Source: Steroidobacteraceae bacterium (GTDB taxonomy: Bacteria > Pseudomonadota > Gammaproteobacteria > Steroidobacterales > Steroidobacteraceae). Taken from it: DNA of 49,291 nt. Of this stretch, positions 8,224 to 16,356 are shown one piece after another. The stretch covers positions 1-49,291 of the forward strand of contig JAQSWD010000015.1 of NCBI GenBank assembly GCA_029266835.1, written 5' to 3'. Both the position numbers and the translations under genes were made by a program. A model generated the notes under the pieces. The model had not been told where the DNA came from, made no database searches, and worked only from the letters and a program-made list of their open reading frames with translations. Position 1 is the stretch's first letter. Each line of letters begins with the position of its first letter.

Positions 8224-9753
8224 ATGAGTTCTGGATACCGCCACCTGGCCGCCGCTGCCGCCTCCGCCTGCCTGGGCCTGGCCACCGCGGTCGCCGCCGC
8301 CGGGGAGACCGCCGTGACCATCTACAGCTCGGCGCAGCCGGGCGCGATTCCGCCGGAGTTCTACCGGCCCTTGCCAGGGCAGGGCTCGCCGCCCGCCAAC
8401 TCGGTACCGGGTTATGCGCTGGTGCGCGATGACCGCGACGTGCAGATCAAGCAAGGCCGCTCGCAGTTGTCGTTCACCGACGTCGCCGCGCTCATCGATC
8501 CCACGACGGTGACGTTCTCGTCGCTCACCGACGCGGCCACGCGCGTGCTCGAACAGAACTTCCAGTTCGACCTGGTGAGCACGCAGAAGCTGCTGCTCAA
8601 GTTCATCGACCGGCAGATCACGGTCGACAAGAACGTGGGCAACTCGGTGCAACCCATCACCGGCACGCTGCTCTCCGCCACCGATGGCATCGTACTGCGC
8701 GACAAGGATGGCTCCATCTACTCGCTGCCGTCGTACTCGTCGGTGAAGTTTCCGGATCTGCCCGGCGGCCTCAATACGCGGCCCACGCTGATCTGGGATA
8801 TCCACTCACCGGGCGGGGGCAAGCACAAGACGCGTGTCACCTATCAGACCGGCGGCATCACCTGGTGGGCGGACTACAACCTCATTTTCAACGAGGGCGC
8901 GGACGCGAATTCCGGACTGCTCGATCTTTCCGCGTGGGTGAGCATCATCAATCAGTCGGGCGCCACCTTTTCGGACGCCAAGCTCAAGCTCATCGCGGGC
9001 GACGTGCATCGCGTACAGCCGGAGATGGACAATCGGATGTTCCGTCGTGACGTCATGGAAATGGCCGCGGCGGCGCCACAGGCGGCGGGCTTCGTGCAGA
9101 AGGACTTCTTCGAGTTCCACCTGTACACGCTCGGCCGGCCGACGACCTTGCCCAACAACTCCACCAAGCAGATCGAGCTGTTCGACCAGGCCAAGCGCAT
9201 ACCCGCGAAGAAGGTATTGGTTTATTACGGCGCGCCGATGTCTTTCGACTCCACCGCGCCCTACACGGACCGCAATCTCGGTATCGCGACCAACAAGAAG
9301 GTGGACGTATACCTCGAGTTCAAGAATGACAAGGCGTTCGGGCTCGGTGTACCGCTGCCGGCGGGCCGGTTGCGCGTGTCGCAGATCGACAAGGCCGACG
9401 ACAGCCTCGAGTTCATCGGCGAGGACAAGATCGACCACACGCCCAAGGACGAGCAGGTGCGCGTGAAATTGGGCTCGGCGTTCGACGTCGTGGGTGAACG
9501 CCGCCAGGTCAACTTCTCGGTGGACACCAACGCGAAGTGGATCGAAGAGGAAATCGAAGTGAAGCTGCGCAACCACAAGTCGCAGCCGGTGGACGTCATC
9601 GTGAAAGAAAATCTTTACCGGTGGAGCAACTGGAAGATCCTCACCAAGACCCACAACTTCGAGAAGCAGGATTCGCGCACCATCCACATCCCCGTGAAGG
9701 TGCCGAAGGATGGCGAGACCGTCATGCGATATCGCGTGCGGTACAGCTGGTAG
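8224..9753 (+). CDS. Exported DUF4139-domain protein
   Basis: A 509-residue protein with a signal peptide (about 1-26, AAAAASACLGLATAVAAA then GETAV). The body is the beta-rich DUF4139 architecture: an N-terminal part with VALIDPTTVTFSSLTD and a long middle with GGITWWADYNLIF and LDLSAWVSIINQSGATFSDAKLKLIAGD, a stretch very typical of the family, followed by a C-terminal domain ending VPKDGETVMRYRVRYSW. The start ATG 8224 has GAGGT six bases upstream. The biochemical function of the family is unknown; export to the periplasm or outer membrane is likely. It is flanked by a long inverted repeat upstream and by a 63-base perfect palindrome four bases after its stop. Confidence 0.85.
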   Translation: MSSGYRHLAAAAASACLGLATAVAAAGETAVTIYSSAQPGAIPPEFYRPLPGQGSPPANSVPGYALVRDDRDVQIKQGRSQLSFTDVAALIDPTTVTFSSLTDAATRVLEQNFQFDLVSTQKLLLKFIDRQITVDKNVGNSVQPITGTLLSATDGIVLRDKDGSIYSLPSYSSVKFPDLPGGLNTRPTLIWDIHSPGGGKHKTRVTYQTGGITWWADYNLIFNEGADANSGLLDLSAWVSIINQSGATFSDAKLKLIAGDVHRVQPEMDNRMFRRDVMEMAAAAPQAAGFVQKDFFEFHLYTLGRPTTLPNNSTKQIELFDQAKRIPAKKVLVYYGAPMSFDSTAPYTDRNLGIATNKKVDVYLEFKNDKAFGLGVPLPAGRLRVSQIDKADDSLEFIGEDKIDHTPKDEQVRVKLGSAFDVVGERRQVNFSVDTNAKWIEEEIEVKLRNHKSQPVDVIVKENLYRWSNWKILTKTHNFEKQDSRTIHIPVKVPKDGETVMRYRVRYSW

Positions 9754-9756
9754 CTT

Positions 9757-9819
9757 CATGGTGCCGGGTGGGGAAAGTGGGGAAAGCGGCTTTCCCCACT
9801 TTCCCCACCCGGCACCATG
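9757..9819. repeat. 63-base perfect palindrome (31-base arms, one-base centre)
   Basis: The sequence from C9757 to G9819 is exactly self-complementary around G9788. Each arm contains a tandem GTGGGGAAA unit next to GGTGCCGG, so the element has internal structure as well as dyad symmetry. It begins three bases after the DUF4139 stop. There is no T-run, and a near-zero loop is poor for an intrinsic terminator. Perfect palindromes this long are usually either a dispersed repeat element (REP or REPIN-like, or a miniature transposon remnant) or a strong transcript-end structure. I see no second copy in this window. The flanking 9820-9929 has no recognisable promoter. Confidence 0.9.
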
Positions 9820-9929
9820 CCACCCTCGCCCAACCGTTCCAGGGCCGCGCCGAGGCGAGTAAACCCAGGCGCACCCGCTGCATCCAAGCCCTTATCGTGG
9901 CGCCAATTCTGGCGTGCAGGGCAGCAGGG

Positions 9930-12900
9930 ATGAACCTCACCGAGACTTCGCTTCGGAACCCGGCGGGCGTGCTGGTGGCCATCCTCATGGTGGCGCTGCT
10001 GGGCGTATTCGCCCTGGTCAAACTACCCATCCAGCTCTTCCCGAACATCGAAGAGCCGGTCATTTCGATTTTCACGCAGTGGCGCGCGGCCGCGCCCACC
10101 GAGATCGAATCCGAGATCATCGAGCCGCAGGAGCGCGCGCTGCAGGGCATCCGCGGGTTGCGGTCGCTGAACGCCTTCGCCAATGCGGGCAGCGCGTTCG
10201 TCAACCTGCAGTTCGCCGTGGGCACGGACATGCAGGCGACGATGCTGGAAGTCATCAGCCGCATGAACCAGCTGCCGCCATTGCCCCGCGATGCGCAGGC
10301 TCCACAGATTTCGCTAGGCGAGGACGGCGGCAACGGCCCCAACAACACGCTGTCCTGGTTCTTCGTGCAGCTGCTGCCCGGGACGCCCGGCCCCATCGAC
10401 AACTATCGCCGCCAGATCGAGGAGATCTTCCGCAACCGGGTCGAACCCATCCCCGGCGTCTCGAACGTGCGCATCAACTTCGGCGCGGACGAGGAACTGC
10501 AGATCGTGTTCGACCCGGCACGCGCCGCCGAACTCGGCATCCAGATCCCGCGCATTGCGCAGGTGGCCGGCAACGCCGACGACATCTCGGGCGGCTTCGT
10601 CGACATCGGACGGCGGCAGTACACGGTGCGCTTCGCGGGGCGCTACGCCATCGACCAGTTCGAAGACCTGGTGCTGGAATGGCGCGACGGCCGCCCGGTG
10701 CGGCTGGGTGATGTCGCCACCGTCCAGGTGCGGCGCGGCGACCGCACCAACCTCGCCATGCAGAACGGCAACCCGGCCATCGGCATCCAGATCATGCGCG
10801 AGCCGGACGCCAACGTGCTCGACACGCTGACGGCGGTGAAGGCCGAGATCGAGCTCATGCGCGAGGATGACCTGAAGAAGCTGGGCCTCTCGATCGCACA
10901 ATCCTTCGATCCTGCCGTTTTCATCAACCAGGCCATCGACATGGTCACCGGCAATCTGTTCGCCGGCATCCTGCTGGCGGTGGCCGTGCTCTGGTACTTC
11001 GTGAGGGACCGCCGCGCGACGTTGCTGGTGGGCCTGTCCATCCCCATCTGCCTCACCGTCACGCTGGTGATGCTGTACGTGTTCGACCGCACGCTGAACG
11101 TGATCTCGCTCGCCGGCCTGGCCTTCGGCGTCGGCCAATCGCTGGATACAGCCATCGTCATGCTCGAGGCCATCGCGCAGCAGCGCGAGCGCGGGCTCAA
11201 CCGCATCGACGCCACGCTCGCGGGCGCCAAACAGGTATGGCCGGCGCTGCTGGCGTCGACGGTCACCGCGGTCATCGTCTTTCTCCCCATCGTGTTCATG
11301 CAGGATGCGGTGTCGCAGCTGTTCGCCGACCTGGCGCTCACCATCTCGATCGCGGTGATCGCCTCGCTCATCGTGGCCGTGACGGTGCTGCCGCTGGCGG
11401 CTTCGCGCTGGCTGGACGCCGAGAACATCCACAAGGGGTCGAATGAGCGGTACGCGGCCGTGGCGCGCCGCATCGTCGCCTGGACGGACTCGAGCCGGCG
11501 CCGTCATGCGACGGTCGCCGTGCTGTTCCTCGCGCCCATCGTACTCACGTGGGTGCTGCTGCCGCCGCTCGACTATCTACCGCCCGTCAAGCGCGACGCC
11601 ATCGATGGCTTCATCCAGCTTCCGCCCGGCACCAATATCGACACCATCGAGAACGAATTCGTGAAGCCCGTCGCCGATCGCCTGGCGCCGTACATGGCGG
11701 GCGAAAAGGAGCCCAGGCTCAAGAACTACTACGTGCTGGCCGGGCCCTTCGGCACCAACATCGGCGTGCGTCCGCTGGACCCGGACCACATCGACGAACT
11801 CAACACGCTGGTGAACGAAACCGTGCTCGCGGGGTTCCCGGACGTGCAGTCGTTCGCCTCGCAGGGCAACCTGTTCGGCGGCTTCGGCGATGGCCGCAAC
11901 ATCGACTTCCAGCTGCAGGCCACCAACTTCGAGCAATTGCTGGTGGCTGCGCGCGCCGCGGAAAAGCTGATTCAGCAGAAGATGCCCGGCGCGCAGGTGC
12001 AGGCATTCCAGGACCTGGAGATGGCCGACCCCGAGCTGCGGCTGAATCCCTACGACCGCCGCCTCAACGAGGTGGGCTGGTCGCGCGGCGATATCGGCAC
12101 CGTGGTGCGCGCGCTCGGTGACGGCATGTTCGTCGGCGAGTACTTCGATGGCGAACGCCGCCTCGACATGATCCTGCGCGCCAGCAAGTGGGATTCACCC
12201 GAGCAATTGGCCTCGACGCCGGTGGCCACGCCCGCGGGCAACGTGATGCCTCTCGGCGAACTCGTGCAGGTGGAATCCACGGTAGGCGCCGGCGGGCTGC
12301 GCCGCGTCGACGGTCGCCGCACCATCGGCCTGAACGTGAGCCCGCCGCGCGACATGTCCCTGGGCGACGCCGTCGAGTTCCTCAAGCGCGAGGTGGAGCC
12401 CGAATTGCGCTCGCAGCTGCCAGCCGATGGGTCCATCCGCTACGAGGGCAATGCCGGCAGCCTGCGCGAGGCGCTGGGCAACATGGCGCAGAACCTCGCC
12501 ATCGCGCTGATCGCGCTGTTCCTGCTGCTGGCCGCGTTGTTCCGCTCGGTCAAGGACAGCATGTACGTCATCCTCACCATCCCGCTGGCGAGTTTCGGCG
12601 GTGTGCTGGCGCTGGTGATCCTGCGCCTCTTCACGCCCCAGACTCTGGATCTGCTGACCATGGTGGGCTTCGTCGTTCTGATGGGCCTGGTGGTGAACAA
12701 CGCCATCCTGCTGGTGGACCAGGCACGCAGCGAGATGCGCGAAGGCGCGTCGGTGCGCGCCGCGGTGGAGTCGGCGCTGGCCACGCGCACGCGGCCCATC
12801 ATGCTGACCACGCTAACTACTCTGTTCGGCATGTTGCCGCTGGTGCTCGTGCCCGGGCCCGGTAGCGCGCTGTATCGCGGCCTCGGCACCGTGCTGGTCG

Positions 12901-13022
12901 GCGGCATGGCGGTGAACTCGGTGTTCACGCTGGTGCTCTTGCCCACGTTGCTGCGGCTCATCGAGAAACCCGCGACCCGCAGCGAGGCGGCCGTCCCACT
13001 CAAACCCATGGAAGCCTTATGA
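9930..13022 (+). CDS. RND-family efflux permease (HAE-type), atypical proton-relay residues
   Basis: Inner-membrane proton-driven exporter, 1030 residues from ATG 9930 (AGCAGGG just upstream). It has the RND layout: TM1 at 13-33, the porter domain, TM2-6 about 340-480, TM7, the second porter domain and TM8-12. KLPIQLFPNIEEPVI at 33-47 is the family N-terminal signature. In TM4 the usual paired Asp becomes SLDT (Asp406, Thr407). In TM10 the usual Lys is replaced, VVNNAIL (Asn923). The Asn form is known in some RND branches; the TM4 change is less usual. The stop overlaps the adaptor start (ATGA). No outer-membrane factor is encoded here, so it would share a TolC or act without one. Substrate unknown. 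Confidence 0.9.
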   Translation: MNLTETSLRNPAGVLVAILMVALLGVFALVKLPIQLFPNIEEPVISIFTQWRAAAPTEIESEIIEPQERALQGIRGLRSLNAFANAGSAFVNLQFAVGTDMQATMLEVISRMNQLPPLPRDAQAPQISLGEDGGNGPNNTLSWFFVQLLPGTPGPIDNYRRQIEEIFRNRVEPIPGVSNVRINFGADEELQIVFDPARAAELGIQIPRIAQVAGNADDISGGFVDIGRRQYTVRFAGRYAIDQFEDLVLEWRDGRPVRLGDVATVQVRRGDRTNLAMQNGNPAIGIQIMREPDANVLDTLTAVKAEIELMREDDLKKLGLSIAQSFDPAVFINQAIDMVTGNLFAGILLAVAVLWYFVRDRRATLLVGLSIPICLTVTLVMLYVFDRTLNVISLAGLAFGVGQSLDTAIVMLEAIAQQRERGLNRIDATLAGAKQVWPALLASTVTAVIVFLPIVFMQDAVSQLFADLALTISIAVIASLIVAVTVLPLAASRWLDAENIHKGSNERYAAVARRIVAWTDSSRRRHATVAVLFLAPIVLTWVLLPPLDYLPPVKRDAIDGFIQLPPGTNIDTIENEFVKPVADRLAPYMAGEKEPRLKNYYVLAGPFGTNIGVRPLDPDHIDELNTLVNETVLAGFPDVQSFASQGNLFGGFGDGRNIDFQLQATNFEQLLVAARAAEKLIQQKMPGAQVQAFQDLEMADPELRLNPYDRRLNEVGWSRGDIGTVVRALGDGMFVGEYFDGERRLDMILRASKWDSPEQLASTPVATPAGNVMPLGELVQVESTVGAGGLRRVDGRRTIGLNVSPPRDMSLGDAVEFLKREVEPELRSQLPADGSIRYEGNAGSLREALGNMAQNLAIALIALFLLLAALFRSVKDSMYVILTIPLASFGGVLALVILRLFTPQTLDLLTMVGFVVLMGLVVNNAILLVDQARSEMREGASVRAAVESALATRTRPIMLTTLTTLFGMLPLVLVPGPGSALYRGLGTVLVGGMAVNSVFTLVLLPTLLRLIEKPATRSEAAVPLKPMEAL

Positions 13023-14080
13023 AGCATCGAGTCTTGCATTCGGGCGCGCCCGCGGGACTGCTGGCCGCCTGCGCTACCTTCCTGGCGGGCGCATCGTTCG
13101 CGGCCGATGGACCGCCGCCCGTGCCAGTGGTCGTCACCACCGCGCGCTCGGAAAAGCTGGGCGCCAGCCTTCAGGCCACGGGCACCGTCGTCAGCCGCAA
13201 TGACGCGCGCATCTCCGGTGAGGTCGGCGGCACGCTGGCCTGGGTCGCCGAGCCCGGCGTGAACGTCAAGCGCGGCGAAGTCATCGCGCGTATCGACGGT
13301 GAACGGCTGGCACTGGCGCTGCGCGACAACGAAGCGGCGGTCAAACGGCTCGAGGCCCAATTGCAGCTGCTGAATACGCAGAGCAAGCGGTTGCAGACAC
13401 TGGGCAACGACGTGGTCTCGCAAAGTCAGCTCGATGAAGCGTTCTCACGCGAGCGCATGGCGGAGCAGGATGTCGAGCAGGCACGGGTTGCGCGCGATCG
13501 CGCGCGCCTGGACCTCAACCGGGCCACGGTGCGTGCGCCCTTCGATGGCGTGGTCGCCGAACGGTTGCAGCAGTCCGGTGAATTCGTCGCGGGCGGCACG
13601 CCGCTGCTGCGGCTGGTGAACGACCGCGATCTCGAAGTGGTCGCCCGCGCGCCGATGACCACGGCCGACACCGTCAATGCGGGCGCCATCGCCCAACTGG
13701 TCGACGGTGACCGAAAGGGTTCGGGAACGGTGCGGGCCGTCATTCCGGTAGGCGACGAACGTTCGCGAATGGTGGAACTTCGCATCGCCCTCGCGGATCG
13801 AAGCTGGCGCGTGGGCGCGCCGGTGCGCGTGGAAATCGCGCCGCAGAGTTTGAAGGCGGTGGTCACCGTGCCGCGCGACGCGGTAATCCTGCGGCAAGGA
13901 GCCAGCTACGTGATGCGAGTGAATTCCGACAACACCGCCGAGCGCGTCGCCGTGAATATCGGCCCGGGTTACGCCAATCATGTGCAGATCGATGGCCTGC
14001 TGCAGGCTGGCGACCGCGTGGTGGTACGCGGCGGCGAGCGTCTGGAACCCGGCCAGGCCGTGAAGGTTCAGCTGCTCTGA
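13019..14080 (+). CDS. RND periplasmic adaptor (membrane fusion protein)
   Basis: A 353-residue adaptor with an N-terminal signal peptide (about 1-28, ending SFAAD). Order of domains: first half of the lipoyl/barrel-sandwich hybrid (GTVVSRNDARISGEVGGTLA, about 54-75), a coiled-coil hairpin (about 98-165, rich in Glu, Gln and Arg), the second lipoyl half (ATVRAPFDGVVAERL, about 170-185), a beta-barrel and the membrane-proximal domain (VTVPRDAVI). There is no lipobox, so it is held by a signal-anchor or is soluble. Its start overlaps the pump stop by four bases, and its own stop overlaps the next ATG (TGATG). Pump before adaptor is the less common gene order for RND operons. Confidence 0.9.
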   Translation: MKHRVLHSGAPAGLLAACATFLAGASFAADGPPPVPVVVTTARSEKLGASLQATGTVVSRNDARISGEVGGTLAWVAEPGVNVKRGEVIARIDGERLALALRDNEAAVKRLEAQLQLLNTQSKRLQTLGNDVVSQSQLDEAFSRERMAEQDVEQARVARDRARLDLNRATVRAPFDGVVAERLQQSGEFVAGGTPLLRLVNDRDLEVVARAPMTTADTVNAGAIAQLVDGDRKGSGTVRAVIPVGDERSRMVELRIALADRSWRVGAPVRVEIAPQSLKAVVTVPRDAVILRQGASYVMRVNSDNTAERVAVNIGPGYANHVQIDGLLQAGDRVVVRGGERLEPGQAVKVQLL

Positions 14081-14304
14081 TGGCGCGGTCCGCGGCATCG
14101 CGAAAAATCCGGGACAAGGGTGTGGTGGATGACACCGCGCAGGCGCCCAAGTCTGCTCCGCTCGCCACGGCTTTCTGGGTGAACGGCAGGCTGACGTGGG
14201 CCTCCATTCCGGAAGCGCCGGCGCGCGAACCCCATTCGGGCGCCTGCACCTGCGAAGCCTGCTTCGCGGCGTGGCTCGCCGACATCGGCGTCGAATTCGA
14301 CTAG
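14080..14304 (+). CDS. Small CxCxxC protein coupled to the RND adaptor, unknown
   Basis: A 74-residue protein with no signal peptide or membrane segment. The N-terminal 25 residues are basic and polar; a short central block AFWVNGRLTWASIPEA follows; the C-terminus carries Cys56, Cys58 and Cys61 (ACTCEAC), then an acidic end. Three clustered cysteines suggest metal binding or redox sensing. Translation starts on the last base of the adaptor gene (TGATG), so it is expressed with the pump. Its stop abuts the convergent LytTR stop with no gap. I do not recognise a family. The codon usage matches its neighbours and the coupling argues that it is real. Confidence 0.6.
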   Translation: MARSAASRKIRDKGVVDDTAQAPKSAPLATAFWVNGRLTWASIPEAPAREPHSGACTCEACFAAWLADIGVEFD

Positions 14305-15132
14305 TCAGTGCGCCCGTGGACGCTTGAGGAAGTATTCGACCTTGTCGCGGTAGGTGCGCGACAGCTTCAGTTCCTGCCCGCCTTCCAGCCGCAGGAAATA
14401 TTCGCCGTTCATGTGTGCGCGCAGCGATTTCACGCGCGTCAGGTTCACGATGGTGGAGCGGTGTACGCGCTGGAACAGCCGTGGATCCAGCAGGTTCTCC
14501 ATCTCTCGCATGGTCGCGCGCAGGATGTGCGTATGGCCATCGGCATGGATGCATAGATAGTCGCCGGCCGCGTCCACCCACTCGATGGAATGCACGGGAA
14601 CCCGCACGGTCTCGCGTCCATTGCGGATCGGCAGCCAGCTGGGCACCTGCGGCTGCACGTTACGGGGTTCGTCGGCTTCGATCTCGCCGCTGCCGCGCAG
14701 CTCGGCCAGCAGGTGGACCAGCTGGTTGCGCTCCGCCACGGCGGCACGTTGTTCGGTCAGCTCGCGCACGTGGTTCAGCGTGGCGGCCAGCCGCTCGTCG
14801 TCCACGGGCTTCAGCACGTAGTCGATGGCGCGCGCTTCGAAGGCCTGCACCGCGAAGCGGTCATACGCCGTCACGAACACGACCATCGGCAGCTCGTGTG
14901 GCTGCAGCTCGGCCAGCACGTCGAAACCGGAAAGTCCGGGCATCTGGATGTCCAGGAACACCAGGTCGGGCTTGTGATCGCGAATGGCGTTGAGCGCCTC
15001 GCGTCCGTTGGTGCAGTGACCGATGATCTCGACATCGGCCGCCATGCGCAGCCGCAGCTCGAGGCCGCGGCGCGAAAGCGCTTCGTCATCGACCAGCAGC
15101 GTGCGCAGTTTTCGTTGGTTGATCATGTCCAT
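14305..15132 (-). CDS. LytTR-family response regulator
   Basis: A 275-residue DNA-binding response regulator. Receiver domain about 9-125: acidic pair Asp15/Asp16 in LLVDDEA, phospho-acceptor Asp61 in LVFLDIQMPG, Thr88 in FVTAYD and Lys108 in LKPV. The LytTR DNA-binding domain runs from about 165 to 272 (RETVRVPVHSIEWVDAAGDYLCIH, then FQRVHRSTIVNL). I chose ATG 15132, ten bases after the kinase stop; Met3 (15126) is also possible. Longer in-frame extensions lie inside the kinase gene. It follows its kinase in the same transcript. LytTR regulators bind paired direct repeats; the target is not evident, though the RND genes converge on it. Confidence 0.93.
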   Translation of the reverse strand: MDMINQRKLRTLLVDDEALSRRGLELRLRMAADVEIIGHCTNGREALNAIRDHKPDLVFLDIQMPGLSGFDVLAELQPHELPMVVFVTAYDRFAVQAFEARAIDYVLKPVDDERLAATLNHVRELTEQRAAVAERNQLVHLLAELRGSGEIEADEPRNVQPQVPSWLPIRNGRETVRVPVHSIEWVDAAGDYLCIHADGHTHILRATMREMENLLDPRLFQRVHRSTIVNLTRVKSLRAHMNGEYFLRLEGGQELKLSRTYRDKVEYFLKRPRAH

Positions 15133-15142
15133 TGCCAGGCGA

Positions 15143-16231
15143 TCAGTCAGCCGCCATTTCCAGCGGCAGGCCGACCTCGATGCGCAGGCCCGGCTTGTTG
15201 TCCAGCGTGGCGAATCGATGATTATCGGTGTACAGCACGGCCAGCCGCTCGCGCGTGTTGCGCAAACCCACGCCGCGTCCCACTCCCGGGGCGGCGCCGG
15301 CGTGCAGTCCCGGACCATCGTCGGAGACCACCAGCTCGAGCATGGAGCCGCGCGCGCGGCCCTCGACGCGCACGAGACCTCCCTTCTCGGAAGGCGACAC
15401 CGCGAACTTCACGGCGTTCTCGATCAGCGGCTGCAGCAGCAGGCTGGGCACCAGCGCCTCGAGCGCGCGCTCTTCCACCGCGAATTCCAGCCGCAGGCGT
15501 TCGCCGAAGCGCAGCTTCTCCGTGGTGAGGTACAGGTTCATCGCCTCGATCTCCTGCCGCAACGTGACCTTCTTCATCGGGTCCTGGTCGAGCGTGTAGC
15601 GCAGGAACTCCGACAGCCGCATCACCGCCTGGTTCGCGGTACGGTTCTCGCTGTCGAGGATCAGCGTGGAGATGGCGTTCAGCGTGTTGAACAGGAAGTG
15701 CGGGTTGAGCTGGTAGCGCAGCATCTTGAGTTGGGCTTCCTGGGCCAGTGCCGCGGCGCGCAAGGTCGCCTGTTGCTGCTCCTGCAGCGACAGGTAGTAC
15801 TTGATCCCGAAGTAGATGGCGCTCCAGCACAGCAGCAGGTAACTGGAGTGCATGGCATTGCTGAAGAACTCCAGCGGCGACTTCATCACCCATTCCATCG
15901 ATTCGCTGGTGTACTGCAGGTACGCCGAGTTGATGATGACGCGCCACACCAGCGCGAGCAGGTAGCAGCTCAGCAGGGCAAGCGGAATGATGACGCGGGG
16001 TGGCCGGTTCCAGAGCCGCAGGTAGATGGAACGCAGCTGCAGGGTCAGCAGGAAGCCGCTGCCGGTGGCAACCGCGATGACGGTGAAGTAGCCCGTCATC
16101 GCGTCGTACTTGCTGTCGTAGAGCAGAGTGCCCGCGACCTGCGATATCGCGTACGCCACCCAGCCGCCGACCTGCAGGCTCCAGAAAAGGAGCGTGCGGT
16201 TTTTCAGCAGGGGTTCGATTCGGGCGGACAT
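15143..16231 (-). CDS. LytS/YehU-type sensor histidine kinase
   Basis: A 362-residue membrane kinase of the His_kinase (PF06580) class. Four hydrophobic segments at about 13-35, 46-66, 80-101 and 128-147 form the sensor region without a large periplasmic domain. A short coiled coil (150-170) leads to the phospho-acceptor His178 in YQLNPHFLFNTLN. The ATPase domain has the N-box LIENAVKFAV and the glycine box DDGPGL with GVGLRNTRERL. Stop and regulator start are ten bases apart, so the two-component pair is one operon. The stimulus is unknown; family members sense pyruvate, peptides or membrane state. Confidence 0.93.
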   Translation of the reverse strand: MSARIEPLLKNRTLLFWSLQVGGWVAYAISQVAGTLLYDSKYDAMTGYFTVIAVATGSGFLLTLQLRSIYLRLWNRPPRVIIPLALLSCYLLALVWRVIINSAYLQYTSESMEWVMKSPLEFFSNAMHSSYLLLCWSAIYFGIKYYLSLQEQQQATLRAAALAQEAQLKMLRYQLNPHFLFNTLNAISTLILDSENRTANQAVMRLSEFLRYTLDQDPMKKVTLRQEIEAMNLYLTTEKLRFGERLRLEFAVEERALEALVPSLLLQPLIENAVKFAVSPSEKGGLVRVEGRARGSMLELVVSDDGPGLHAGAAPGVGRGVGLRNTRERLAVLYTDNHRFATLDNKPGLRIEVGLPLEMAAD

Positions 16232-16338
16232 CCGCCAAAGGTACGACGGTGACGCGCGCCTCTCAAACAGCTCCCTAACGGCTCATCGCGGTGGGGACTC
16301 GGTTCAGCCGATGCCGCGGTCGATACGGCCCGGTATTT

Positions 16339-16354
16339 CGGGCGCCACCGCCCG
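16339..16354 (-). terminator. GC hairpin just after the EAL gene, weak terminator candidate
   Basis: CGGGCG, a four-base loop and CGCCCG form a six-base-pair stem three bases beyond the stop of the EAL-domain gene, on the side toward the kinase gene. There is no T-run behind it, so if it ends transcription it would do so poorly or with Rho. It could equally be chance in GC-rich sequence. Confidence 0.3.
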
Positions 16355-16356
16355 GT

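Noticed and set aside
8221-9759. Minus-strand open frames opposite DUF4139
   Set aside because: Antisense shadows with the biased His/Arg/Val composition; the plus-strand protein has a signal and family motifs.
9537-9929. Upstream extension of the RND permease
   Set aside because: It runs through the end of DUF4139 and the palindrome in a shadow frame; ATG 9930 gives a normal RND N-terminus.
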